Shown one piece after another: positions 17,387 through 26,173 of a DNA stretch of 64,000 nt. Positions within the stretch are counted from its first letter, which is position 1. Each line of letters starts with the position of its first letter. The stretch comes from Halarcobacter mediterraneus (GTDB taxonomy: Bacteria > Campylobacterota > Campylobacteria > Campylobacterales > Arcobacteraceae): assembly GCF_004116625.1 (NCBI RefSeq), contig NZ_NXIE01000001.1, positions 62,001 to 126,000 on the forward strand, read 5' to 3'. The position numbers and the translations under genes were made by a program. The notes below the pieces were generated by a model. The model worked only from the letters and a program-made list of their open reading frames with translations, was not told the DNA's origin and did not search any database.

Positions 17387-18673
17387 ATGTTTAAGCTAAA
17401 AGAACATAAAACAGATGTTTTCACAGAGTTGTCTGCTGGGTTTACAACATTTTTAACAATGATGTATATTGTCCCTGTAAATGGTTTTATTTTAGCTGAT
17501 GCAGGGCTTCCTATGGAAGCTGTTATTACTGCAACAGCTTTAATTACTATTCTAGCCACTTTATTTAGTGGAATATGGTCAAATACTCCTATTGCAATGT
17601 CTGTAGGAATGGGATTAAATGCCTATTTTTCATATGGTTTAGTATTAGGAATGAAAATACCATGGCAAACTGCTTTAGGAATAGTTTTTATTTCAGGGAT
17701 TTTATTTGTGATTTTATCTTTTACAAATTTTAGAGTTTGGATAATGACTTCAATACCTATGAATTTAAGGCGTGCTATTTCTGCAGGTATTGGTACTTTT
17801 ATTGCATTTATTGGATTAAAGCAAATGGGAATGATTGTTGATAATCCTGCAACTTTGGTTTCTTTAGGAGATTTTTCTAAACCAAATGTATTATTAGGTG
17901 TATTAGGTCTAGTTTTAGCTTTTGCTTTTTATTCTTATAGAGTAAAAGGAGCTTTTGTCCTTTCTATTGCTTTAACTTCAATTGTTGCCTGGATATCAGG
18001 ACTTGGCGATATTCCAAAAGAGCTATTTAGTGCACCAGCTTCGATTACTCCTATTGCTTTAGAACTTGATATTGCTAGTGCTTTGACATTATCTTTACTT
18101 CCTGTGATTATTACTTTTTTAATTACAGATATGTTTGATACTTTGGGTACTTTGACAGGAGTTGGAACAAGAGCAAAACTATTTCAAGAAAATAATAAAA
18201 ATGATAAATCTTTACAAAAAACATTAGAAGCAGATGCCATGGCGACTACAGCTGGTTCCTTATTAGGTGTTTCTACAACTACTGCTTTTATTGAAAGTGC
18301 AGCAGGAGTAGAAGATGGGGGAAGAACAGGTTTAACTGCTGTTTTTACTGCTTTATTTTTTGTTTGCACACTGTTTATGTTACCTTTATTTAAATCAATT
18401 CCAGGAAATGCAATTTATCCAGTTCTTGTAGTTGTTGGGGTATTGATGTTTACAGAACTTGGAAAAATTAACTTTGAAGATACTGATTTAGCAACAAGTG
18501 CAGGGGCATTTTTTATAGTAGTTTTAATGCCTTTAACCTTTTCTATTACAAATGGTATTGCTGCAGGTTTTTTAGTTTATACAATTATTAAATTAACTAA
18601 AAATCAGTATAAAGATTTGAATTTAGGTATTTTAGCAATTACATTTATTAGTTTATTAGCATTTATTTTATAA
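17387..18673 (+). CDS. NCS2 permease, AzgA/PbuG-type (hypoxanthine/guanine/adenine)
   Basis: A 428-residue inner-membrane nucleobase:proton symporter. It shows the signature of the AzgA-like branch: TDVFTELSAGFTTFLTMMYI at the N-terminus, GMGLNAYFSYG, and the QxxEA-like block LGVSTTTAFIESAAGVEDGGRTG. The ATG at 17387 has an AAGGAC site; the upstream alternative at 17345 is poor. The next gene, ten bases on, is a phosphoribosyltransferase, so uptake is coupled to nucleotide formation. This supports a purine-base substrate. Confidence 0.92.
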   Translation: MFKLKEHKTDVFTELSAGFTTFLTMMYIVPVNGFILADAGLPMEAVITATALITILATLFSGIWSNTPIAMSVGMGLNAYFSYGLVLGMKIPWQTALGIVFISGILFVILSFTNFRVWIMTSIPMNLRRAISAGIGTFIAFIGLKQMGMIVDNPATLVSLGDFSKPNVLLGVLGLVLAFAFYSYRVKGAFVLSIALTSIVAWISGLGDIPKELFSAPASITPIALELDIASALTLSLLPVIITFLITDMFDTLGTLTGVGTRAKLFQENNKNDKSLQKTLEADAMATTAGSLLGVSTTTAFIESAAGVEDGGRTGLTAVFTALFFVCTLFMLPLFKSIPGNAIYPVLVVVGVLMFTELGKINFEDTDLATSAGAFFIVVLMPLTFSITNGIAAGFLVYTIIKLTKNQYKDLNLGILAITFISLLAFIL

Positions 18674-18682
18674 GGAATTTTT

Positions 18683-19129
18683 TTGGAAAAATATTATTAT
18701 GGTTATGAAGAGTTTAGAGATGACACTCAAGTTTTAGTTAATAAATGTAGGGATTTTGAACCAGATATTTTATTAGCAGTAGCAAGAGGTGGTTTAACTT
18801 TAGCACATTTAATGGCACAAGCAATGGATATGAGAAATCTGTATGCTTTAAATTCTATACATTATGAAGGGGAATTAAAATTAGATTCTTTTAATATTTT
18901 TAATATCCCTGATGTTTCACATGCAAAGAGAGTTTTGATTATTGATGATATTGTTGACTCAGGTGAGACTATGAGAGAGATTTTAAAAGTATTACATGAA
19001 AAATTTCCAAAAGTTGAGTTTAAGTTAGCAACAATCTTTAGAAAAAAAACAGCTGTTTTACAACCAGATTATTCTGTAAAAGAAGCTGATAAATGGATAG
19101 ATTTTTTCTGGGAAGTTGATGTAAAGTAA
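18683..19129 (+). CDS. Phosphoribosyltransferase (purine salvage, Gpt/XprT-like)
   Basis: A 148-residue type I phosphoribosyltransferase starting at TTG after TAAGGAATTTT. The PRPP-binding loop is VLIIDDIVDSGET (about residues 93-105) and the PPi loop VARGGL lies near 33-38. The short length and the hood region WIDFFWEVD resemble bacterial xanthine/guanine or hypoxanthine phosphoribosyltransferases. It is in an operon with a purine-type NCS2 permease and ends in its own terminator. Confidence 0.88.
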   Translation: MEKYYYGYEEFRDDTQVLVNKCRDFEPDILLAVARGGLTLAHLMAQAMDMRNLYALNSIHYEGELKLDSFNIFNIPDVSHAKRVLIIDDIVDSGETMREILKVLHEKFPKVEFKLATIFRKKTAVLQPDYSVKEADKWIDFFWEVDVK

Positions 19130-19157
19130 GTAGTTTATTCTTTTAAACTACTTACTT
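19124..19157 (+). terminator. Terminator of the purine salvage operon
   Basis: A 14-bp perfect stem, AAGTAAGTAGTTTA with TAAACTACTTACTT and a six-base T-rich loop, overlaps the stop codon of the phosphoribosyltransferase gene. Confidence 0.75.
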
Positions 19158-19224
19158 CTCTATAAATTATATACTTTATATATAATTATTTACTATTTTA
19201 GAGTAATTTCAAGTGAATTTGTAG

Positions 19225-19230
19225 TATAAT
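19225..19230 (+). promoter_or_regulatory. -10 element upstream of small HTH gene
   Basis: A TATAAT box stands 34 bases before the ATG at 19265, followed by an AGGACATT ribosome site. Confidence 0.55.
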
Positions 19231-19264
19231 GTTTTCACAAATTTAAATTATGGAATAGGACATT

Positions 19265-19531
19265 ATGACTTTTATTGAATTTAAAAAACTTTTATTAGAT
19301 GCAGAACTTACAATACCAAAGTTTACAGCTTTGATTAAGGTTAGTGAAAAAAATATCCAATCATATAAGAAAAAAGAGCAGGTTCCTAATGCAATTGCTG
19401 CTGTAGCAGCTTGTTTTGCAAAGATGAATCAAGAAGGCATTGATTATAAAACTTTAATTGGTGAATTAGATTTAACTAAGAAAGAGAAAAAAGGTGCAGG
19501 TTTTTCTTCTAAAAAGAAAGAAAAAAAATAA
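19265..19531 (+). CDS. Small helix-turn-helix-like protein
   Basis: An 88-residue basic protein. Residues 3-50 look like an XRE-type helix-turn-helix in which IPKFTALIKVSEKNIQSYKKKEQ forms the turn and recognition helix. The C-terminus is a lysine-rich tail (KKEKKGAGFSSKKKEKK) that may contact nucleic acid or be disordered. I do not recognise a named family. It is single, with its own promoter. Confidence 0.6.
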   Translation: MTFIEFKKLLLDAELTIPKFTALIKVSEKNIQSYKKKEQVPNAIAAVAACFAKMNQEGIDYKTLIGELDLTKKEKKGAGFSSKKKEKK

Positions 19532-19585
19532 AGAAAACGATTAATCTTTTTTAGCTATACTTCCCAAAAAAATTTAGGGAAAAAA

Positions 19586-19975
19586 ATGGCTATAAATAAA
19601 AATGTTAGATTATTTCTAACAATATCTTCAATTATGATGGCTCTTGCCATTGCAATCGGTGCTTTTGGTGCACATGGTCTAAAAGCGATTGTTTCACCAC
19701 AGTTATTAGTTATATATAATACTGGTGTAGAATATCATTTTTATAATACATTAGGGCTTTTTGCAGCTTGTTTTATGATGTATTTAAAGCCAGACTCAAA
19801 ACTATTAAGAGTTGCAGCTTGGCTTATTTTAGTAGGAATGATAATTTTTTCATTTTCATTATATGCTTTAGTTATATTGAATATGCCTATTTTAGGAGCT
19901 ATTACTCCAATTGGAGGAACACTTTTAATTATTGCATGGATTTTACTAGCAATTTCATTTTATAAGGATAAATAA
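19586..19975 (+). CDS. DUF423 family membrane protein
   Basis: A 129-residue inner-membrane protein with four predicted helices. The conserved block IAIGAFGAHGLKAIV, the motif GVEYHFYNTLGLF, and the C-terminal ITPIGGTLLIIAWI are diagnostic of DUF423 (YgdD/YwdK). The function is unknown. It lies four bases before the ion channel gene, so the two are co-transcribed. Confidence 0.9.
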   Translation: MAINKNVRLFLTISSIMMALAIAIGAFGAHGLKAIVSPQLLVIYNTGVEYHFYNTLGLFAACFMMYLKPDSKLLRVAAWLILVGMIIFSFSLYALVILNMPILGAITPIGGTLLIIAWILLAISFYKDK

Positions 19976-19979
19976 ATAA

Positions 19980-20780
19980 ATGAATGTAATTGAAAGGATT
20001 GAACAAATTAGAGATGCCAAATGGTTTTCTAATTTAACAACTTTTATTATTTTAGCTTATGCTTCTGTTTTAGGTTTTAAAACTATTGATGAAGTAGAAA
20101 CAAATTATGCAATTTTTTTACAACTTGCAGATATTTTTGTAACTATATATTTTATTTTTGAAATAGCAATTAAAATGGTTGCAGAAAAAAAGTTTATTAA
20201 TTTTTTTAAATCTGGATGGAATGTTTTTGACTTTACTATTGTTGTAATTACTTTATTACCTTTAGAACAATCAGGTTTTGCAGCAATTGCAAGGATGCTT
20301 AGAGTCTTTAGAGTTTTAAGACTATTTACTGCTAGACCAGAACTTAAAGCAATTATTGATATGTTAATTAAAGCAATTCCTTCAATAATTGATATTGTAA
20401 TTTTAATGTTTATAATTTTCTATATATATGCAATTATAGGAAATTTTTATTTCCAAGAATTACCATCAGGTTTATGGAAAGACTTTTTAGTATCAATGCT
20501 TACACTTTTTAGAGTTTTAACTTTTGAAGATTGGACAGATGTTATGTATGAAGCAATGGAAGTTTATCCTCTAGCTTGGATTTATTTTGTATCCTTTGTT
20601 ATTATCGCAGCTTTTGTATTTTTTAATTTATTTGTTGCAGTTATCATTGGAGAAATGCAAAAAATACAAGAATCTGATTTTCATGATGAAGTACATGAAG
20701 ATAGTAAAAAAATAGATATACTATTAGAAGAACTTCAATCATTAAGACAAGAAGTTAAAGAATTAAAAAAGAAAGAATAA
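19980..20780 (+). CDS. Voltage-gated cation channel, bacterial Nav/Cav-like
   Basis: A 266-residue single-repeat, six-helix ion channel that should form a homotetramer. S1-S4 span about residues 18-120, with S4 carrying arginines every third position (R105, R108, R111, R114). The pore loop holds the filter TFEDWTD (181-187) after TLFRVL, then S6 (about 197-224) and an acidic C-terminal coiled coil (about 228-266). It is a relative of NavAb and NaChBac, but their filters read TLESWS or similar. Two extra acidic residues here (D184, D187) suggest a different, perhaps calcium-leaning, selectivity; this is inference. Confidence 0.9.
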   Translation: MNVIERIEQIRDAKWFSNLTTFIILAYASVLGFKTIDEVETNYAIFLQLADIFVTIYFIFEIAIKMVAEKKFINFFKSGWNVFDFTIVVITLLPLEQSGFAAIARMLRVFRVLRLFTARPELKAIIDMLIKAIPSIIDIVILMFIIFYIYAIIGNFYFQELPSGLWKDFLVSMLTLFRVLTFEDWTDVMYEAMEVYPLAWIYFVSFVIIAAFVFFNLFVAVIIGEMQKIQESDFHDEVHEDSKKIDILLEELQSLRQEVKELKKKE

Positions 20781-21550
20781 TGAAAAAAACAATTTCTATT
20801 TTGGGCACAGGGTGGCTTGGTCACCCTTTAGCTCTTAAATTATTAGATAAGTATAAGGTGAAAGTTTCCCTTAGAACACTTGATAAAAAACAGCAATTCC
20901 AAAATGAAGGCTTAATACCTTTTATTTTAAATGAAGACTCACTTGAAAATTTAGATGAATTATTAGAAACAGATTACCTTTTTATAAATTTTCCTCCATC
21001 AAAGTTTGATAATTTTTCTTCTTTTCTTGAAAAAATATATTCTCACCAAAAAATACAAAAGATAGAAAAAATCATTTTTATAAGTTCTACTTCAATTTAT
21101 CCAGATGAAGCAAAAATTTTTGATGAAAATGAAGTTTTTGATAATCCTAAATCAAGTAAAATATTTAAAATAGAAGAGGCTATTAAAGATAAAACACATC
21201 TTATTTTTAGGTGTGCTGGTCTAATGGGTGCAAATAGAATTTCTGGTAAATATTTTGCAGGAAAAGAACTTGATAGTGAAGATGTAAAAGTAAATTATGT
21301 TCATTTAGAAGATATTATAAGAGCAACTATCTTTGCACTTGATAATGACTTAAAAGGTATTTATAATTTATGTAGTTGTGAACACCCAACTAGAAAAGAG
21401 ATATATTTTAAAAATGCTTTAAATTTTGGTTTTGAAAAACCCATTTTTAAAAACAAAAAAGTTTATAAAGAACGTTTAATAGATGGAAGTAAGATAGAAA
21501 AAGAGGGATTTAAATATAAATATCCAAATCCTTTATTTTACAAATATTAA
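20780..21550 (+). CDS. NAD(P)-dependent epimerase/dehydratase-like protein, YeeZ-type
   Basis: A 256-residue Rossmann-fold protein of the extended SDR superfamily. The dinucleotide motif is atypical, ISILGTGWLGHPLALKLL (GxGWLG), as in the YeeZ/YbjT-like group. SSTSIYPD carries the serine and tyrosine positions, but the usual YxxxK lysine is not clear, so catalytic activity is doubtful. It overlaps the channel gene by one base (TAATG) and ends tail-to-tail with upp. Confidence 0.75.
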   Translation: MKKTISILGTGWLGHPLALKLLDKYKVKVSLRTLDKKQQFQNEGLIPFILNEDSLENLDELLETDYLFINFPPSKFDNFSSFLEKIYSHQKIQKIEKIIFISSTSIYPDEAKIFDENEVFDNPKSSKIFKIEEAIKDKTHLIFRCAGLMGANRISGKYFAGKELDSEDVKVNYVHLEDIIRATIFALDNDLKGIYNLCSCEHPTRKEIYFKNALNFGFEKPIFKNKKVYKERLIDGSKIEKEGFKYKYPNPLFYKY

Positions 21551-22170
21551 GAATTTGTATTAAAAGCTCTATCCCCAGCATCTCCTAGACCTGGTCTAAT
21601 ATATTTATTATCATCAAGTCTTTCATCTATTTGAGCAATATAAATATCAACATCCTTATGAGCTTCTTGTACCGCTTTAATCCCTTCTGGTGCACCTAAA
21701 ATATTTAAAGAAATAATTCTTTTTGCTCCTTTTTCTTTTAAATAAGTAATTGCATCAATTAATGACCCACCAGTTGCAATCATAGGATCTAAAAGTAAAA
21801 CTGTTTTATCTTCTAAAGGGGGAATATTTTCATAAAAAAGTTTTGATAAGGCAGTTTTTTCATCTCTTTTCATTGCTAAAAAACCACTTCTTGCATAAGG
21901 AAGAGTTTTTAAAATACCTGTAAGCATAGGTTCTCCTGCTCTTAAAATTGGAACTAAAACTAATTTTTGTACTTCAAGCATTTCTACATCTAAAGAACCT
22001 TGCCAAGTATTTATATTTTGTGTAACTGTTTCAAAATCACTTAAAGCTTCTGACGCAATAATTCTTGATAATTCTTCAATTGTAAGTCTAAATTCATTAG
22101 AGGCAGTTCTTACATCTCTTAGTCTATTTACTAGATGTTTTACAACTACATTTGTACTTTCTTTATACAT
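21547..22170 (-). CDS. upp: Uracil phosphoribosyltransferase
   Basis: Upp (207 residues) makes UMP from uracil and PRPP. The PRPP loop is LLDPMIATGGSL (about residues 125-136), the uracil-binding C-terminal motif is RPGLGDAGDRAFNT, and VPILRAGEPML is the conserved N-terminal block. It is divergent from the uracil permease gene, giving a compact salvage unit. The stop overlaps the end of the convergent dehydrogenase-like gene by four bases. Confidence 0.97.
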   Translation of the reverse strand: MYKESTNVVVKHLVNRLRDVRTASNEFRLTIEELSRIIASEALSDFETVTQNINTWQGSLDVEMLEVQKLVLVPILRAGEPMLTGILKTLPYARSGFLAMKRDEKTALSKLFYENIPPLEDKTVLLLDPMIATGGSLIDAITYLKEKGAKRIISLNILGAPEGIKAVQEAHKDVDIYIAQIDERLDDNKYIRPGLGDAGDRAFNTNS

Positions 22171-22192
22171 ATAAAATTCCTAATTATTTAAT

Positions 22193-22281
22193 TTTTAAGC
22201 TTTAATAATAGCTTAAAATTGCTTATAAATTATACTAAAATTTACTAAAAATTAACCCAGTCTTAGTTAAAATAATTAACT
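22193..22281. promoter_or_regulatory. Inverted repeats in the upp/uraA divergent region
   Basis: Two inverted repeats lie between the divergent starts. TTTTAAGC / GCTTAAAA (22193-22218) is close to upp, and AGTTAA / TTAACT (22265-22281) is close to uraA. They could be operators or short RNA hairpins in the leaders. A regulator is not identified. Confidence 0.4.
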
Positions 22282-22303
22282 TATTTCTACTTGAAGAGGA
22301 CTT

Positions 22304-23554
22304 ATGAAACCCACAGATTATAATTTTAAAGTTAAGGATTCTATTTTAGGTATACAATTTCTTTTTGTTGCCTTTGGTGCTTTGGTACTGGTTCCTATTT
22401 TAACAGGACTTGACTCAAATGTTGCATTATTTACAGCAGGAGTTGGTACTTTAGTTTTTCAATTTATTAATAAAGGAGCTATTCCTCCTATTTTTTTAGC
22501 TTCATCTTTTGCTTTTATTGCTCCTATAGCACATGGAGTTAAAACTTGGGGTATTGCAGCAACTATGTCAGGACTTATTGCTGCTGGTTTATTGTATGTA
22601 TTATTAAGTTTCTTAATTAGACTAAAAGGAGACGCTTTTTTACATAGACTACTTCCTCCTGTTGTTGTTGGTCCTGTAATTGTTTCTATAGGTCTTATTC
22701 TTTCTCCTGTTGCAGTTAATATGGCAATGGGAAAAACAGGTGATGGAGCTTTAGAATTAGTACCTTTTGATAAAGCAATTGTTATTTCTATGGTAGCTTT
22801 ATTTACAATGGTTTTTATATCTTTATTAGGGAAAGGAATTTTTAAATTGGTTCCTATTTTAGGTGGGATTATTGCAGGATATATTACAGCACTTTTTTAT
22901 GGTGTAATTGATTTTTCAACTATTCACAAAGCTGCATGGTTTGCTATTCCTAATTTTACAGCACCAGAATTTAATTGGCAAGCAATTATTTTTATTTTAC
23001 CAATTGCAATAGCTCCAGCAATTGAACATATTGGAGATATGTTAGCAATTTCAAATGTTACAAAAAATGATTATCTTAAAAAACCAGGATTAAAAAATAC
23101 ACTTTTAGGTGATGGTTTAGCTACTTCAGTTGCTTCTTTATTTGGTGGACCACCAAACACAACTTATTCTGAAGTTACAGGTGCAGTAACTGTGACAAAA
23201 GCTTATAATCCTGCTATTATGACTTGGGCTGCTATTTTTGCAATTTTATTAGCTTTTGTTGGAAAACTTGGTGGTTTATTAGCAACAATTCCAGTTCCTG
23301 TTATGGGTGGAATTATGCTTTTATTATTTGGTATTATAGCAAGTATTGGTATTTCAACTTTAGTTAGAGCTAATATAGATTTTAATTGTCCAAGAAATTT
23401 AGTTATTGTATCAATGATTTTAGTATTTTCTATTGGAGGAATGACATTTAATTTTGGTGGAGTTCCTTTTTCAGGAATTGGACTTGGAGCAATCACAGGT
23501 ATTTTATTAAACTTACTTTTACCACAGCCTCGAAAAGATGATCATATTATATAG
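22304..23554 (+). CDS. uraA: Uracil permease, NCS2 family
   Basis: A 416-residue inner-membrane uracil:proton symporter with about 14 helices. Diagnostic segments are FLFVAFGALVLVPILTGL, the TM8 block AIAPAIEHIGDMLAISN (with the substrate-contacting glutamate), and GGPPNTTYSEVTGAV in TM10. The last two define the UraA branch and separate it from the AzgA-type permease at 17.4 kb. It is divergent from upp. Confidence 0.94.
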   Translation: MKPTDYNFKVKDSILGIQFLFVAFGALVLVPILTGLDSNVALFTAGVGTLVFQFINKGAIPPIFLASSFAFIAPIAHGVKTWGIAATMSGLIAAGLLYVLLSFLIRLKGDAFLHRLLPPVVVGPVIVSIGLILSPVAVNMAMGKTGDGALELVPFDKAIVISMVALFTMVFISLLGKGIFKLVPILGGIIAGYITALFYGVIDFSTIHKAAWFAIPNFTAPEFNWQAIIFILPIAIAPAIEHIGDMLAISNVTKNDYLKKPGLKNTLLGDGLATSVASLFGGPPNTTYSEVTGAVTVTKAYNPAIMTWAAIFAILLAFVGKLGGLLATIPVPVMGGIMLLLFGIIASIGISTLVRANIDFNCPRNLVIVSMILVFSIGGMTFNFGGVPFSGIGLGAITGILLNLLLPQPRKDDHII

Positions 23555-23573
23555 TTAGTTTACTAACTATATA
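23548..23573 (+). terminator. Hairpin after uraA
   Basis: An 11-bp perfect stem, TATATAGTTAG with CTAACTATATA and a TTTA loop, covers the uraA stop codon. No T-run follows, so termination may be weak or Rho-aided. Confidence 0.5.
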
Positions 23574-23646
23574 ATTGACTTTAATAACTTATATATCAAA
23601 AATTTCTTATAATAAATTGTAAAATTAAAGAATAGGAGTTCTTAAT

Positions 23647-24144
23647 ATGGCAAAAGAACATAGTTTTGATATTTCTGCAAAACTTGATATGAGTGAAATG
23701 AAAAATGCAGTAATACAAGCACAAAAAGAGATAGATAATAGATATGATTTTAAAGGTATTGCTAAAGAAATAGAGTTTAATCAAGGTGCAAAAACTTTAA
23801 CTCTAGTTAGTTCTAGTGATAACAAAGTTGAGGCTATGTATGATATTTTAATCTCAAAAATGAATAAAAGAGGTTTATCAATTAATTCTTTAGAAGAATT
23901 GAAAAAAGAGGATAGCTCTGGTGCAAATAGAAGATATGTATATTCTATTGTTGATTCAATAAAAGCTGATGAAGCTAAACAAATACAAGTTGAGATTAAA
24001 AATTTGAAATTAAAGATAAAAGCAGTAAATCAAGGTGATGAAATTAGAGTTACTGGAAAAAATATTGATGATTTACAAACAATAATGAAACATCTGAAAT
24101 CGTTAGATTTGAAATCTCCTTTAGTTTTTGATAACTTTAAATAG
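23647..24144 (+). CDS. YajQ family nucleotide-binding protein
   Basis: A 165-residue soluble protein of the YajQ family, with two ferredoxin-like halves. Conserved motifs are SFDISAKLDMSEMKNAV, IDNRYDFKGI, and the C-terminal VTGKNIDDLQTIM. Members bind cyclic di-GMP in Xanthomonas and nucleotides or tRNA elsewhere. Here the ligand is not known, though an HD-GYP protein is encoded just downstream. Single gene with an AATAGGAGTT ribosome site. Confidence 0.93.
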   Translation: MAKEHSFDISAKLDMSEMKNAVIQAQKEIDNRYDFKGIAKEIEFNQGAKTLTLVSSSDNKVEAMYDILISKMNKRGLSINSLEELKKEDSSGANRRYVYSIVDSIKADEAKQIQVEIKNLKLKIKAVNQGDEIRVTGKNIDDLQTIMKHLKSLDLKSPLVFDNFK

Positions 24145-24292
24145 TACTCTTTTGAGTGCTATTAATAAATAATAACTTTTTAAATGCTACTTTAAAGCTA
24201 TTTCTTTAGAAAAAAAACTTTTAAAAACTAACAAATCTTAACTAAAGTATATAAAATATTTAAAAATTTTGTTACAATTATTATAAAAAGTA

Positions 24293-26110
24293 ATGGTGTG
24301 TGTAGTGGATGAAATTAATAAAAAGTGTTTGAAAAAAATTACAATACTTTATGTGGAAGATGATTTACTTATTCAATCTCAGACTAAAGAAATTTTAGAA
24401 AAAGTTGTAAAAAAAGTTTTTACTGCAACTAATGGAAAAGAAGCTTTATCTCTTTTTGAAAATAATAATATTGATATTATTATTACTGATATTACTATGC
24501 CTGTAATGGATGGAATAATTCTTTCAAAAAAAATTAGAGAAGAAAACCAAGAAGTACCTATTATTATAACAAGTGCTCATAATAATAGTGATACTTTTAT
24601 TAAAGCTATTGAAATAGGAATTAGTAGATTTATTTTAAAACCTTTAAATATAATGGATTTAATTAAAATAATAGATGAGTTTAGTGAAAATATTTGTAAT
24701 AAAAAAGAAAAAGATAATATTAGCAATCTTCTAGAACAATATAAAAGTATTGTAGATGTAAATTCGATTGTTTCAAAAACAAATAAAAATGGTTTTATTA
24801 CTTATGTGAATCAACCTTTTATAGATATTTCAGGGTATTCAAAAGAAGAATTAATTGGTTCTAGTCATAATATTATTAGGCATCCAGATAATTCAAAAGA
24901 GATATTTGTAAAAATGTGGGATACTATCTTGACTAAGAAAGAAGTCTGGCAAGGAGTTCTTAAAAATTTAGCAAAAAATGGTAAGTCCTATTATGTTCGA
25001 TCTACAATAAAACCTATATTAGATGTTGATGGTAATATTATAGAATTTATTGCAATTAGACAAGATATTACTCCTCAAGAAAAAACAAGAAAGTTTTTAC
25101 AAAAACAAAATTTTGAAAAGATATCAAATTTAAATGATGCTTTAAAAAATCAAGAACAATATGAAAATGTAATTAATCAAATAAATATCGTTTCAAGATT
25201 TAATCTTCAAGGAAAAATTACTTATGTAAATAAAAGATTTTGTAAATTGATAGAGTATAAAAAAGAAGAACTTATTGGTCAGACTTTCAAAATGATTAGA
25301 CATGAAGATACTAATATAGAAATATCAAGGCAAATGTGGAAAACTATTAAAAGTGGTAAATCTTGGAGTGGAAAACTTATAAATAAATCTAAAACAGGGA
25401 AAACTTTCCATTTAGACGCTGTAATATCTCCTATTTTTAATCAAAATAATGAAATTTATGAATTTATTTCTGTTTGTCATAATATAACACCTATAATAGA
25501 ACTTCATAAAGAGTTAGAAGATACCCAAAGAGAGATTATATATAGAATGGGAGAAATAGGAGAAACTCGTTCAAAAGAGACTGGTAATCACGTAAAAAGA
25601 GTAGCTGAATATTCAAAATTATTAGCTAAATTATATGGTTTAGAAAATTCTGATATAGAAATTCTTTTTATGGCTTCTCCTATGCATGATATAGGAAAAG
25701 TTGGTATTCCAGATGAAGTACTTAATAAGCCTGGAAAATTAAATGAACAAGAATGGGAGGTAATGAAAGAACACAGTGCTTTAGGTTATAATATTTTAAA
25801 AAATTCAAAAAGAGAAATATTAAAAGCAGCTGCAATTATCTCTTATCATCATCATGAAAAATGGGATGGAAGTGGATATCCCCAAAGATTAAAAGAAGAA
25901 GAGATTCATATATTTGGAAGAATAACAGCCGTTGCTGATGTTTTTGATGCCTTAGGTAGTGATAGATGTTATAAACAAGCTTGGGAGTTAGATAGAATTT
26001 TAGAATTGTTTAAAGAACAAAGAGCCAAGCATTTTGAACCAAAATTAGTAGATTTATTTTTTGAAAATTTAAATGACTTTTTAGAAATTAGAGATAAATA
26101 TGTGGATTAA
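24293..26110 (+). CDS. Response regulator with two PAS domains and HD-GYP phosphodiesterase
   Basis: A 605-residue cytoplasmic signalling enzyme. Receiver domain at about residues 15-130, with D66 in IIITDITMPVMDG. Two Aer-like PAS domains at about 145-265 and 295-405; both carry the tract seen in aerotaxis PAS domains, GSSHNIIRHPD and GQTFKMIRHED. HD-GYP domain at about 415-590, with HDIGK near 465 and GSGYP near 527, both intact, which predicts cyclic di-GMP hydrolysis. The start is uncertain: ATG at 24293 lacks a clear ribosome site. The PAS pair suggests a redox or oxygen input. Confidence 0.9.
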   Translation: MVCVVDEINKKCLKKITILYVEDDLLIQSQTKEILEKVVKKVFTATNGKEALSLFENNNIDIIITDITMPVMDGIILSKKIREENQEVPIIITSAHNNSDTFIKAIEIGISRFILKPLNIMDLIKIIDEFSENICNKKEKDNISNLLEQYKSIVDVNSIVSKTNKNGFITYVNQPFIDISGYSKEELIGSSHNIIRHPDNSKEIFVKMWDTILTKKEVWQGVLKNLAKNGKSYYVRSTIKPILDVDGNIIEFIAIRQDITPQEKTRKFLQKQNFEKISNLNDALKNQEQYENVINQINIVSRFNLQGKITYVNKRFCKLIEYKKEELIGQTFKMIRHEDTNIEISRQMWKTIKSGKSWSGKLINKSKTGKTFHLDAVISPIFNQNNEIYEFISVCHNITPIIELHKELEDTQREIIYRMGEIGETRSKETGNHVKRVAEYSKLLAKLYGLENSDIEILFMASPMHDIGKVGIPDEVLNKPGKLNEQEWEVMKEHSALGYNILKNSKREILKAAAIISYHHHEKWDGSGYPQRLKEEEIHIFGRITAVADVFDALGSDRCYKQAWELDRILELFKEQRAKHFEPKLVDLFFENLNDFLEIRDKYVD

Positions 26111-26173
26111 TATGATACACACAGAATAAACAAATTTAGTGTACAATTTTTTAATTTCTAAAAAGGATATTAT

